Source of the DNA: Lachnospiraceae bacterium
GTDB taxonomy: Bacteria > Bacillota > Clostridia > Lachnospirales > Lachnospiraceae
Length of the DNA: 64,000 bases
Direction: 5' to 3'
Assembly (NCBI GenBank): GCA_014804695.1
Contig: JAAUZJ010000005.1
Location: forward strand, 59,121 to 123,120
Part shown: one piece after another, positions 1-7,795 of the stretch
How positions within the stretch are numbered: position 1 is the first letter of the stretch
Layout: each line of letters starts with the position of its first letter
Made by a program: the position numbers and the translations under genes
Notes under the pieces: generated by a model
Told to the model about the DNA's origin: nothing
The model's input: only the letters and a program-made list of their open reading frames with translations
Database searches by the model: none

Positions 1-107
1 GCAATCGTTGTAACTTCAAACCATGGATGGTTTTCCAAAAGAGAAATAAATCTCTGTCCAACCATTCCTGTTCCGCCTAAAATTCCTACTTTTAATTTTT
101 CACTCAT
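1..107 (-). CDS. asd: aspartate-semialdehyde dehydrogenase, N-terminal fragment
   Basis: Only the first 35 codons lie in the window; the gene runs off the left edge. The translation begins [20 protein letters not shown], the Rossmann NADP-binding start (GGTGMVGQ) of aspartate-semialdehyde dehydrogenase, which reduces aspartyl phosphate on the way to lysine, threonine and methionine. The start codon is preceded by GAAGGAG at good spacing. It overlaps the 3' end of argH by 8 nt, so the two are probably translationally coupled. The family call rests on this short N-terminus only. Confidence 0.8.
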   Translation of the reverse strand, partial: MSEKLKVGILGGTGMVGQRFISLLENHPWFEVTTI

Positions 108-1515
108 ATATGTAAATCTCCTTCCTCATGTTTATTCCATCATTTTCCAAATATTCTTTCTCTATCTTAATCACTTCCTTCATAGCTTTAGGTCCAGGCG
201 CACCCACAGTAAGCCTTTTTTCAACACAGGTTTTAAGACTTATCTTATCATAAACATCCTCTTCAAACACCTCGCTTATGTTCTTCAGTTCGTCTATTGA
301 CAGTTCTTCGATACTGCAGTTTTTATCTATGCAGTATAAAACCAGTCTGCCTATGATTCCATGCGCATCCCTGAACGGAACGCCTTTTCCAACCAGATAA
401 TCCGCTGCATCGGTAGCGTTTGTAAAGCCTGCCATTGCACTTTTTGCCATAACTTCCTTATTGAATTTTATGGTACTTATCATACCGTTAAAAAGTGCGA
501 TACATCCTTTTACAGTATCAATTGCATCAAACGTCAGTTCTTTGTCTTCCTGCATATCCTTATTATAAGCTAGCGGAATACCCTTCATTGTTGTAAGGAT
601 AGATATCAACGCACCGTATACCCTCCCAGTCTTACCACGGATCAGCTCTGCAATATCGGGATTCTTCTTCTGAGGCATAATACTGCTTCCGGTTGCATAT
701 GAATCATCTATTTCCACAAAGCGGTATTCGTTGGAATTCCATAAGATAATCTCTTCACAAAATCTGCTAAGGTGCATCATAATAGTGGACATCGCAGATA
801 AAAACTCTATTACATAATCCCTGTCTGAAACCGAATCCATGCTGTTAAGCGTAGGCCCCTCAAAACCAAGCAGCGACGCCGTATAATATCTGTCAAGAGG
901 ATAAGTTGTTCCTGCAAGCGCCCCCGCTCCAAGTGGACAGTAATTCATACGTTTATATATATCCTTAAGCCTTAGCCTGTCACGTTTAAACATCTCAAAA
1001 TAAGCGCCTATATGGTGTGCCAATGTAATCGGCTGGGCTTTTTGTAAATGCGTAAAGCCCGGCATGTAAGTCTCAATATTTTCTTCCATAATATGAAGCA
1101 GCGTCTCTAACAATTCCTTTAAGAGTTCATCCACACAAAGAACCTCTACGCGCGTATACAGCTTCATATCCAACGCTACCTGGTCGTTACGGCTCCTTCC
1201 GGTATGTAACTTCTTGCCCGCATCACCGATACGGTCTATAAGATTTGCTTCCACAAAGCTATGTATATCTTCATATTCATCCGTAATTTCCAAAACTCCA
1301 TCTTCTAAGTCCTGTCTGATTCCGGTTAAGCCTTTTACAATCTTATCTTTCTCCTCATTCGTCAAAATCCCCTGCTTTTCCAACATTACGACATGGGCAA
1401 TACTGCCTTCTATATCCTGCTTGTAGAATTTCTTATCAAAATCAATTGAAGCATTAAAATTGTATACAAGCTTGTCTGTTTCCTTGGTAAAACGTCCACC
1501 CCAAAGCTGTGCCAT
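100..1515 (-). CDS. argH: argininosuccinate lyase
   Basis: Cytoplasmic enzyme of the fumarase/aspartase superfamily that splits argininosuccinate into arginine and fumarate, the last step of arginine synthesis. The protein starts MAQLWGGRF, carries the family signature [12 protein letters not shown] around residue 280, and has the early [10 protein letters not shown] substrate-binding motif. The start at 1515 is chosen over a longer in-frame extension because GGAGG sits just upstream and family members begin at this MAQLWGG. It is about 470 residues, usual for ArgH. Its end overlaps the start of asd by 8 nt. Nothing odd was seen. Confidence 0.95.
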   Translation of the reverse strand: MAQLWGGRFTKETDKLVYNFNASIDFDKKFYKQDIEGSIAHVVMLEKQGILTNEEKDKIVKGLTGIRQDLEDGVLEITDEYEDIHSFVEANLIDRIGDAGKKLHTGRSRNDQVALDMKLYTRVEVLCVDELLKELLETLLHIMEENIETYMPGFTHLQKAQPITLAHHIGAYFEMFKRDRLRLKDIYKRMNYCPLGAGALAGTTYPLDRYYTASLLGFEGPTLNSMDSVSDRDYVIEFLSAMSTIMMHLSRFCEEIILWNSNEYRFVEIDDSYATGSSIMPQKKNPDIAELIRGKTGRVYGALISILTTMKGIPLAYNKDMQEDKELTFDAIDTVKGCIALFNGMISTIKFNKEVMAKSAMAGFTNATDAADYLVGKGVPFRDAHGIIGRLVLYCIDKNCSIEELSIDELKNISEVFEEDVYDKISLKTCVEKRLTVGAPGPKAMKEVIKIEKEYLENDGINMRKEIYIYE

Positions 1516-1596
1516 CTTATAAAACCTCCGATTGTTAAATCTAAATTTGATGATATCATAAAATATTTCCAATTTCAATCAAAACCGCTGTTTTTA

Positions 1597-1624
1597 TTGC
1601 TTTTGTTTAACACAATTTTACAAT
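1597..1624 (+). promoter_or_regulatory. possible promoter of the ABC transporter pair
   Basis: TTGCTT, 16 nt, TACAAT, about 40 nt upstream of the ATPase start. It is the best sigma-A-like pair in the 150-nt gap between the divergent argH and the transporter. No riboswitch-like fold was recognised in this gap. Confidence 0.35.
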
Positions 1625-1665
1625 TCTCTCATAAAATATCTTATAAACAAAGGGAGTGATATAAA

Positions 1666-2415
1666 ATGCAGCCTATATTATCTTTAGAAAATGTTTACTA
1701 CTCCTACCACAATTTAAAAGGAGAAACTCCTGCTATTGAAGGTATGAGTTTTCAGGTTATGGAAGGCGAGTTTCTGGCGATCGTGGGACCAAGCGGCTGT
1801 GGCAAATCAACTCTTCTATCAATAATCTCAGGCCTACTTAAAGCCGAGCACGGAAGCCTTTCTTTCGACCCATGCTTAACAATAGGATATATGTTACAGC
1901 ATGATCATCTTTTTGAATGGAGAACTATTTATCAGAATGTGATTCTTGGACTGGAATTAAATAAAAATGTGACTAAGGAAAATACCGATTATGTATTACA
2001 GCTTTTAAAAGATTATGGTCTTTATTCATTCAAAGACCAAAAACCTTCGCAGCTATCCGGTGGAATGAGACAGCGCGCCGCACTTATACGCACAATGGCG
2101 GTTAAACCTGAGCTTCTTCTATTGGATGAACCATTTAGCGCATTGGATTTTCAGACCAGAATGACTGTTTCCGCAGACATCGGAAACATTATACGAAATA
2201 CCGGAAAGACCGCAATTCTGATCACACATGATCTCTCCGAAGCGATTACGCTTGCAGACAGGGTTTTAGTCTTATCTAAACGCCCATCCTGTGTAAAATA
2301 TGAGCTGAATGTCTCATATGATATCGAACGCACGTCCGCACTTTCTATACGTAATACCGTTCAGTATCAAACTTATTTTAATACATTGTGGAAGGAGTTA
2401 TCCGATGACAATTAA
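1666..2415 (+). CDS. ABC transporter ATP-binding protein, SsuB/TauB/ThiZ type
   Basis: Nucleotide-binding subunit of an importer in the nitrate/sulfonate/taurine/thiamine-precursor class. Visible motifs are Walker A GPSGCGKST (about residues 42-50), the Q-loop in YMLQHDHLF, the signature LSGGMRQRAAL, Walker B ELLLLDEPFSALD and the switch His in LITHDLSEA. At 249 residues it has the normal length. The start has GGGAG nearby. Its stop overlaps the start of the permease at 2405, so the two subunits are coupled. No substrate-binding protein is adjacent, so the substrate cannot be assigned. Confidence 0.88.
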   Translation: MQPILSLENVYYSYHNLKGETPAIEGMSFQVMEGEFLAIVGPSGCGKSTLLSIISGLLKAEHGSLSFDPCLTIGYMLQHDHLFEWRTIYQNVILGLELNKNVTKENTDYVLQLLKDYGLYSFKDQKPSQLSGGMRQRAALIRTMAVKPELLLLDEPFSALDFQTRMTVSADIGNIIRNTGKTAILITHDLSEAITLADRVLVLSKRPSCVKYELNVSYDIERTSALSIRNTVQYQTYFNTLWKELSDDN

Positions 2416-3223
2416 GAAAAATAAAAATTTAAACAATCTGACGAATCAGCAGGCATATATATTGGCCCATAGAAAGCATCATCATATGATTACTTTTTTA
2501 CGGCTGCTTATCCTCGTGATTTTTCTTTGCATATGGGAATATACAACACGTGCGGGCTATGTGGATATTTTCTTTTTCAGTTCTCCTACTTCCATAGTAA
2601 AATATCTATATCAGATGATTATTGATTCTTCATTTTTTAAACATACAGGAATCACGCTAATAGAAACAATAGTAAGTTTCCTGCTTGTAAGCTTCTTCAG
2701 TCTCTTCATTGCAACCCTGCTTTGGTATCGAAACAGCCTGTCAGAAATTCTTGAGCCGTATCTGGTGGTATTAAATTCCCTTCCCAAATCAGCACTTGCA
2801 CCGCTTCTTATTGTATGGTTAGGCACAGGCGCAAAAACCATAATTGTCGCCGGCATTTCCGTTGCGGTTTTCGGCTCTATAATAAGCTTATATACAGGCT
2901 TTTGTCAGACTGATGAAGAGCTGCTCAAACTCATTCTTACACTTGGCGGAAGTAGGAAAGATGCTTTGTTTAAGGTCATACTTCCAAGCTCGATTCCACT
3001 GATTATCAGCAATATGAAGGTAAATATCGGTCTATGCTTAGTTGGGGTTATAATCGGTGAATTCCTTGCTGCAAGACGGGGACTGGGGTATTTGATCATT
3101 TATGGATCGCAGGTGTTTCAGCTAAATATGGTTATTACGTCAATTATTATCCTGTGTGCTATTGCTATGGGGCTTTATAAGATTATACAGAGTTTGGAGC
3201 ATTGGTATAAGAAGATGCAGTAA
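2405..3223 (+). CDS. ABC transporter permease, SsuC/TauC type
   Basis: Integral membrane subunit partnering the ATPase just upstream. About six hydrophobic segments are seen, and the EAA-like cytoplasmic loop reads LGGSRKDALFKVILPSSIP around residues 185-205, typical of the BPD_transp_1 family. The start at 2405 (MTIKKNK) is preferred because AAGGAG lies 8 nt upstream and this gives the usual 11-nt overlap with the ATPase. The usual third gene, a periplasmic-type binding lipoprotein, is missing from this locus. Possible substrates include sulfonates and hydroxymethylpyrimidine, but the sequence does not decide. Confidence 0.85.
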   Translation: MTIKKNKNLNNLTNQQAYILAHRKHHHMITFLRLLILVIFLCIWEYTTRAGYVDIFFFSSPTSIVKYLYQMIIDSSFFKHTGITLIETIVSFLLVSFFSLFIATLLWYRNSLSEILEPYLVVLNSLPKSALAPLLIVWLGTGAKTIIVAGISVAVFGSIISLYTGFCQTDEELLKLILTLGGSRKDALFKVILPSSIPLIISNMKVNIGLCLVGVIIGEFLAARRGLGYLIIYGSQVFQLNMVITSIIILCAIAMGLYKIIQSLEHWYKKMQ

Positions 3224-3277
3224 AATAAATCCTCTTCATCTTCTTGTCATCAAAATATAATTCTTTTGTATACCGCT

Positions 3278-4050
3278 TTAAACGCTCACATAATTCACAG
3301 TAAGTATCGCAATCTCCAGCACAGCCAAAACAACTCCCGTAGCTCTGTTTAAGGTCGCTGCACTGGCTTTATTTGCAAACTTTGCTGCAATCCTTGCCCA
3401 TAGCAGAGTTGAAGCCACACATAAGACCAGACACCATAAATCCGGCATGCCTACTATGACAAAATGGCTACTGAGCCGGTCAACGCTGTAAAAGTCATAA
3501 TAAATACACTGGTGCCAACCGCTGTTTTTAACTCATATCCCAAAATACTGGTCAAAAGCAGCAACATCATCATTCCGCCTCCGGCTCCGATAAAACCGCA
3601 TATTAACCCGACAAGAATCCCGCTGATAATCGACTGGATAATCCGCTTTCCTGTGCTTACCTCATTCATTGCTTCTTTGGTTGTCATAACAGGTTTTACA
3701 ATAAATTTAATCCCCAGAAGAAATGTCATAAATACAGAAAAGCTTCCCATTGTGGTATTCGGAACCAGACTTGCCAGAAAGCTTCCAACCAATGTAAACA
3801 GCAATACCGTGATCATCATTACCATACCATTACGGATATCGAGATTTTTATTTTTCCCATATGTGTATGCACTTACGGCGCTTGCCAATACATCGCTTGC
3901 CAGCGCAATACCTACAGCTTCATACGCCGGAATTCCTAAGAAAGTAATTAGCATAGGGTTGATTACTGCCGCAGCGCTCATCCCTGCAAATCCGGTACCA
4001 AGTCCGGCGCCGATTCCTGCTATAAAGCAAATTATTATTTTATAAATCAT
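3278..4050 (-). pseudogene. TauE/SafE-family membrane permease, frameshifted
   Basis: A sulfite exporter/TauE-type membrane protein with glycine-rich, hydrophobic helices (GAGLGTGFAGMSAA, GFIGAGGGMM). The first reading frame stops after TGSVAILS at 3454. In the -1 frame the protein continues from about 3466 as HFVIVGMPDLWCLVLC and on to ...ILTVNYVSV, ending at a TAA at 3278-3280. This restores a protein of about 257 residues, the usual length. Loss of one C in a GCC-CAT context (plus-strand GGC at 3466-3468) explains the break. The last helices are therefore lost, or the base is a sequence error. It is convergent with the ABC permease. Confidence 0.8.
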
Positions 4051-4106
4051 TATAACATCTACTTCATGTTTTCAATATCATCCTTTTAAGTTCGAACAGC
4101 ATTATC

Positions 4107-4883
4107 TCAATTCCTAACCACTTCATACGCCAAATATGGGTGATCATAGCAATATCCCAGTTTTTGCGCTAGTGCCACCGACCACATATTCTGTGCATCC
4201 CAACTGGGATAAAGCCCTTTGTCAAGGCTCTCTAGAATAAGTTTAGCACCGCATGCATACGCAAGACCTTTCCTGCGATAGTCTTTGTGTGTATCAATTT
4301 CTATTTCGATTCCCTCATTGTATCTTGAATATGAAGACGCACCGGAGACCAGTATACCATCTTTAAGCGCAGCCACGCCAAGTCCGAGTTTCTCATACAT
4401 TTCATAACCAGCAAACTGTGAAACCAAATCCCTGCTCCACTCATTCTCCAAACACATGCCATACAATTCTTGGTCAATTAAACGAAGCTCATACTCTTCA
4501 TTTAATGAGTTGACCGCCTGCTGTAATTTTATTTTATCAAATTCCGTGTCTTTCTTTATTGCATAACGTGTAACTTCTTTTGCCCTGTCACCATAACAAT
4601 CTTTGATCAACTTATCCCACTCAGAATTCTGCGTCACCATAATCAGAAAGTTTATATCCTCAGCACCATCTTGCCGCCCATTCATTATGTTAACCAAATC
4701 CTTGTCCGGTCTGCCTGCAAAAAAACAAAAATCACCCAGCAGTGCCATTGCTGAGTGCGGTTCATTCATATCATCTGCATATACAGCTCCCATTATATTT
4801 TGAAGGCATGACCATATAAGTGTCTCCTGCCAATTATCAAATAATGGGGCTGCTAATTTCGATTCTTTAAGTCTGTACACCAT
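4107..4883 (-). CDS. GNAT acetyltransferase (GNAT_acetyltran, PF12746-like)
   Basis: The N-terminal half (SCLQNIMGAVYADD, ALLGDFCFFAG) and the C-terminal acetyl-CoA-binding part (IEIDTHKDYRRKGLAYACGAKLI) match the two-part GNAT_acetyltran family found widely in Firmicutes; substrates are generally unknown. The R/Q-x-x-G-x-G/A loop is seen as YRRKGLA. GGAAGGAG lies upstream of the Met at 4883; a longer start at 4907 is possible but has no ribosome binding site. Soluble, about 258 residues. It stands alone beside the accessory ATPase/TOPRIM pair. Confidence 0.75.
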   Translation of the reverse strand: MVYRLKESKLAAPLFDNWQETLIWSCLQNIMGAVYADDMNEPHSAMALLGDFCFFAGRPDKDLVNIMNGRQDGAEDINFLIMVTQNSEWDKLIKDCYGDRAKEVTRYAIKKDTEFDKIKLQQAVNSLNEEYELRLIDQELYGMCLENEWSRDLVSQFAGYEMYEKLGLGVAALKDGILVSGASSYSRYNEGIEIEIDTHKDYRRKGLAYACGAKLILESLDKGLYPSWDAQNMWSVALAQKLGYCYDHPYLAYEVVRN

Positions 4884-4979
4884 ATTATAATAATCATCTC
4901 CTTCCATTCACTGCTGTCTACCAGCATATGAAAAACTCTCAATATGTATATAATCTATCTAATCTGCAATAAATTAAAT

Positions 4980-6011
4980 CTATATGACAGCTACTAATGC
5001 AAAATTATACTCTGGCACAAAAAATACACAAGTATTCAACACCCAAATATACCCCGTATATGCATCTTGGCTGGTCATATTTTGCACTCTTAAAATCTCC
5101 GTTAAATCCAGTTCTTCAAAACATTGTTTAATTTCGGTCTCTTCTATTTCATCTTGATTATTTTGAATTTTATTTGCCTTGCAGATATTGTGATATATTA
5201 TTTGAATGAAAATGCTTCTCATATAATTCCAGTATGTTTGACCATTATGTACATAGCCTAATTTAATTATAATATCTTTAATTTGATATTTTGCCGTTTG
5301 TAAATTCGCATCTTCTACCACACCATACAATATACCTTGTATTTTATTATCCATATCCGCCGCGTCACAAATATCTAAAATGCTTTTGCAACACTTTTTC
5401 CTCATATGCTCTTCGCAAACTCCAAAACGTTCATCCAATAAATTCTCTATTTTGTGTGGAACTTCAATTACTTTAGCAATTACGGTCTCTTCTCTGACCA
5501 ATGCTTTATATTCTTTTCCAGGCTGCAAGGACACTGGTATTGTCCTATTAATATATTGATTATCCGGAAGCATTTTTAAATGCTGATATGATTCTATCAT
5601 AGGATAATTAATATACAATTTACCCATATCCGTTGCATCAGAAAAATATTTCTGCATTTTTAAAATCTTTTCTTCCGAAAAGTTATCATCATGACGTTCA
5701 TAATCAAATACGAGGATGATATTTGTAAAATCTTCTTTATAGCGAAGGAGCTCCAAATTCTGCTTTTTGCTTATTACAAATGGCAAATCAATATCTTCAT
5801 ATGAATCTCCCCATTCACTACCATATTGTTTTTCAATATCTTTATATAACATATAAATATTTGTTCCATAAATCCAAATATCATCCATACGAATATTAAT
5901 TTCGGGAAAACAATGAAAAAGCAGCCAATATAATTTATTCTTCTCATGATTTCCTTCTACTATAAGTAGACTTTGATTTCTTTTCCTCACTTTCCTCATA
6001 TAATCATTCAT
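4980..6011 (-). CDS. TOPRIM-like protein, partner of the AAA15 ATPase
   Basis: Not recognised as a named family. The N-terminus reads LLIVEGNHEK (Glu19 on the start used here) and about 80 residues later ILVFDYERHDD (Asp103, Glu105). This spacing of a VEG glutamate and an acidic D-x-E after a hydrophobic strand is what TOPRIM nuclease/primase folds show, as in RloB, AbiL-ii, AriB and OLD. It is followed by NYPMIESYQHLK. The start at 6011 is chosen for GGAGAG upstream and an 8-nt overlap with the ATPase stop; 6035 is also open. The tight coupling, AT-rich codon use and unrelated neighbours suggest an acquired two-gene defence module in which this would be the nuclease effector. Function is inference. 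Confidence 0.6.
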   Translation of the reverse strand: MNDYMRKVRKRNQSLLIVEGNHEKNKLYWLLFHCFPEINIRMDDIWIYGTNIYMLYKDIEKQYGSEWGDSYEDIDLPFVISKKQNLELLRYKEDFTNIILVFDYERHDDNFSEEKILKMQKYFSDATDMGKLYINYPMIESYQHLKMLPDNQYINRTIPVSLQPGKEYKALVREETVIAKVIEVPHKIENLLDERFGVCEEHMRKKCCKSILDICDAADMDNKIQGILYGVVEDANLQTAKYQIKDIIIKLGYVHNGQTYWNYMRSIFIQIIYHNICKANKIQNNQDEIEETEIKQCFEELDLTEILRVQNMTSQDAYTGYIWVLNTCVFFVPEYNFALVAVI

Positions 6012-7158
6012 ATTTTTCAAACTCTCCACTGACATACATTTTCGCCAAATTATGCCCTTCCCTTAGTTCTCTTTCCGTAGCATCACATAATGCAGTTAAT
6101 GTACCCTCGCTTGATAGTATAAAAAGACAATCCGGACGCATCAGCCTGTTTGTCATTAAACTTGTATTATGAGATGTCATAATCAACTGACATTTTGGAT
6201 ATTTTTTTTTGAAATATTGAACCACATTTTTTGCCATTTCATAATGATAAAACGCATCAAACTCATCTAAATACAGCAATGATTTCTCTCTTGCTATAGA
6301 TACAATTCTACGATATAACTGTACTAAAGCTAATGTGCCACTTGACGCACTCTCAAAAAACGGCACCAGTTTTTCATGCGCAAAATACAGTTGTCTTTGT
6401 CCATCAGGAAGTTTTTTCAATTCCAGCTTACATTCAATTCCCATTTCGTTAAGAAAATCTTCAAAATCTTGTAAATTTTCTGATTTTTCTAATGATTTAT
6501 AAAAGCTCCCATTGTACATTCCTGAAAAGTATATTATAGAATTGTTTGCCGTAATCATAGCCATTCTTTCAACATAATTATATAGTTTAATTAATATAGA
6601 ATCACTTTCTAACGCTATATTACTGATTAACCATCTCAAAAACGGTAATTTAGGCTCTATTTCCCCATCTATTTCCTTTCCTTCATTTAAAGCCTGTAAA
6701 TATCTTTCTACATTAGCCGTCTCCGCATCAACGTATTTCAATCCATCTAAATTAAACTGTTTATTTACAAAATTACAATTAAAAATAATATTTCCATCTA
6801 TTATTAATTCCTCACTCCGTAATTCAAAGTCAGAGAAACGAGCATATTGATAAACTAATTCCTTATCATCAAATTGAAATGTATAAGAAAACGTTGCCCA
6901 ATCCTCTGTTGCATCCGCATTCAGAAATACTCCTTCTCTAACAAATCTTGATCTGCCAGAAAGCGTATCATATATATTCATAAGGGCGATTCCTAAATTT
7001 GTTTTTCCAGTAGCATTTCTACCATAAATCACCATTTTACTGATTAAATTATTAGAAATGCAGTCTGTACTAAATTGATATCCCGCAATTTTTTCAAAAT
7101 CAATACATATACTTTTTCTAAAATTCTTAAAATTTTCTATTGAAAATTTTTTTAGCAT
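6004..7158 (-). CDS. AAA15/OLD-like ABC-class ATPase (RloA/AriA type)
   Basis: A 384-residue SMC/ABC-like ATPase: Walker A GRNATGKT at residues 46-53, a signature-like SASSGTLALVQLYR in the second half, Walker B SLLYLDEFDAF and a switch histidine in IMTSHNTSLMTN. Members of this class (COG1106, AAA15) pair with small nuclease-like proteins in RloAB, AbiL and PARIS-type systems. The start ATG has GAGGGATAGGA upstream. The stop overlaps the TOPRIM-like gene, so the two are one operon with its own promoter at 7208-7236. The protein lacks an internal TOPRIM domain, unlike OLD and GajA; that domain seems to be the separate partner. The defence role is inference from architecture. Confidence 0.8.
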   Translation of the reverse strand: MLKKFSIENFKNFRKSICIDFEKIAGYQFSTDCISNNLISKMVIYGRNATGKTNLGIALMNIYDTLSGRSRFVREGVFLNADATEDWATFSYTFQFDDKELVYQYARFSDFELRSEELIIDGNIIFNCNFVNKQFNLDGLKYVDAETANVERYLQALNEGKEIDGEIEPKLPFLRWLISNIALESDSILIKLYNYVERMAMITANNSIIYFSGMYNGSFYKSLEKSENLQDFEDFLNEMGIECKLELKKLPDGQRQLYFAHEKLVPFFESASSGTLALVQLYRRIVSIAREKSLLYLDEFDAFYHYEMAKNVVQYFKKKYPKCQLIMTSHNTSLMTNRLMRPDCLFILSSEGTLTALCDATERELREGHNLAKMYVSGEFEKYE

Positions 7159-7207
7159 GTTTCCTATCCCTCTTTCTTATACCCCTCTTTATTTAACTCC
7201 TAAAAAC

Positions 7208-7236
7208 AGTATACCCAATTCTGAGATTTTTCACAA
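7208..7236 (-). promoter_or_regulatory. promoter of the ATPase/TOPRIM pair
   Basis: On the minus strand TTGTGA, 17 nt, TATACT, about 50 nt upstream of the ATPase start. It separates the pair from nrdG and indicates an independent transcription unit. Confidence 0.55.
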
Positions 7237-7254
7237 TAGATTGCCGTAAAAAAA

Positions 7255-7776
7255 TTACGTCTCCCACAACACAATCTGCCCTTCTTTTTCAGAACTTTTC
7301 ACATCAATAATCCGCTGATTTGAAGACCCCCTGAAACGCAGAGTTATATCTTTAAGCTCCTCCACAAACTCCCCGTCCACTATCACATCCAGATAACTTA
7401 GAAACTCCCTTGTCACCTCCCATTTATGACAGAAATCCTGCAAAATATCTTTATCATAGAGATAGCCTGTATAACACCATATAGATTTGTCAGGATATTC
7501 TTGTCTCACCCTCCTCAAAAGCGGCAACAGTCCTTGTTGGTTACTATACTCCATCGGCTCTCCGCCAAGCAATGTTAAGCCCTCTATATATGAGGGCTTA
7601 AGCAATTTAATAATCTTATTTATCTCATCTTCTCCAAACGGCGTTCCATAAGTAAAATCCCACGTCATTTCATTGAAACAGCCTTTACAGTGGTGCGTAC
7701 ATCCGCTCACAAAAAGCGTAACCCGAACGCCTGGTCCGTTAGCAATATCGCACTCTTTTATTTCAGAATAGTACAT
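7255..7776 (-). CDS. nrdG: anaerobic ribonucleotide reductase activating protein
   Basis: Radical-SAM enzyme that installs the glycyl radical on NrdD. The 4Fe-4S motif is CTHHCKGC (C-x3-C-x2-C) around residues 26-33, preceded by DIANGPGVRVTLFVSGC; GGEP (LTLLGGEPME) for SAM binding follows. At 173 residues it is normal for NrdG. It lies 19 nt downstream of nrdD with GGGAG upstream of the start, so both are one operon. Acts in the cytoplasm under anoxic conditions. Confidence 0.95.
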   Translation of the reverse strand: MYYSEIKECDIANGPGVRVTLFVSGCTHHCKGCFNEMTWDFTYGTPFGEDEINKIIKLLKPSYIEGLTLLGGEPMEYSNQQGLLPLLRRVRQEYPDKSIWCYTGYLYDKDILQDFCHKWEVTREFLSYLDVIVDGEFVEELKDITLRFRGSSNQRIIDVKSSEKEGQIVLWET

Positions 7777-7795
7777 TTCTTCTCCCTGCTAACTC

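Noticed and set aside
3464-4045. Long plus-strand open frame opposite the TauE gene
   Set aside because: Mirror of a hydrophobic minus-strand gene; no start signal and no family features.
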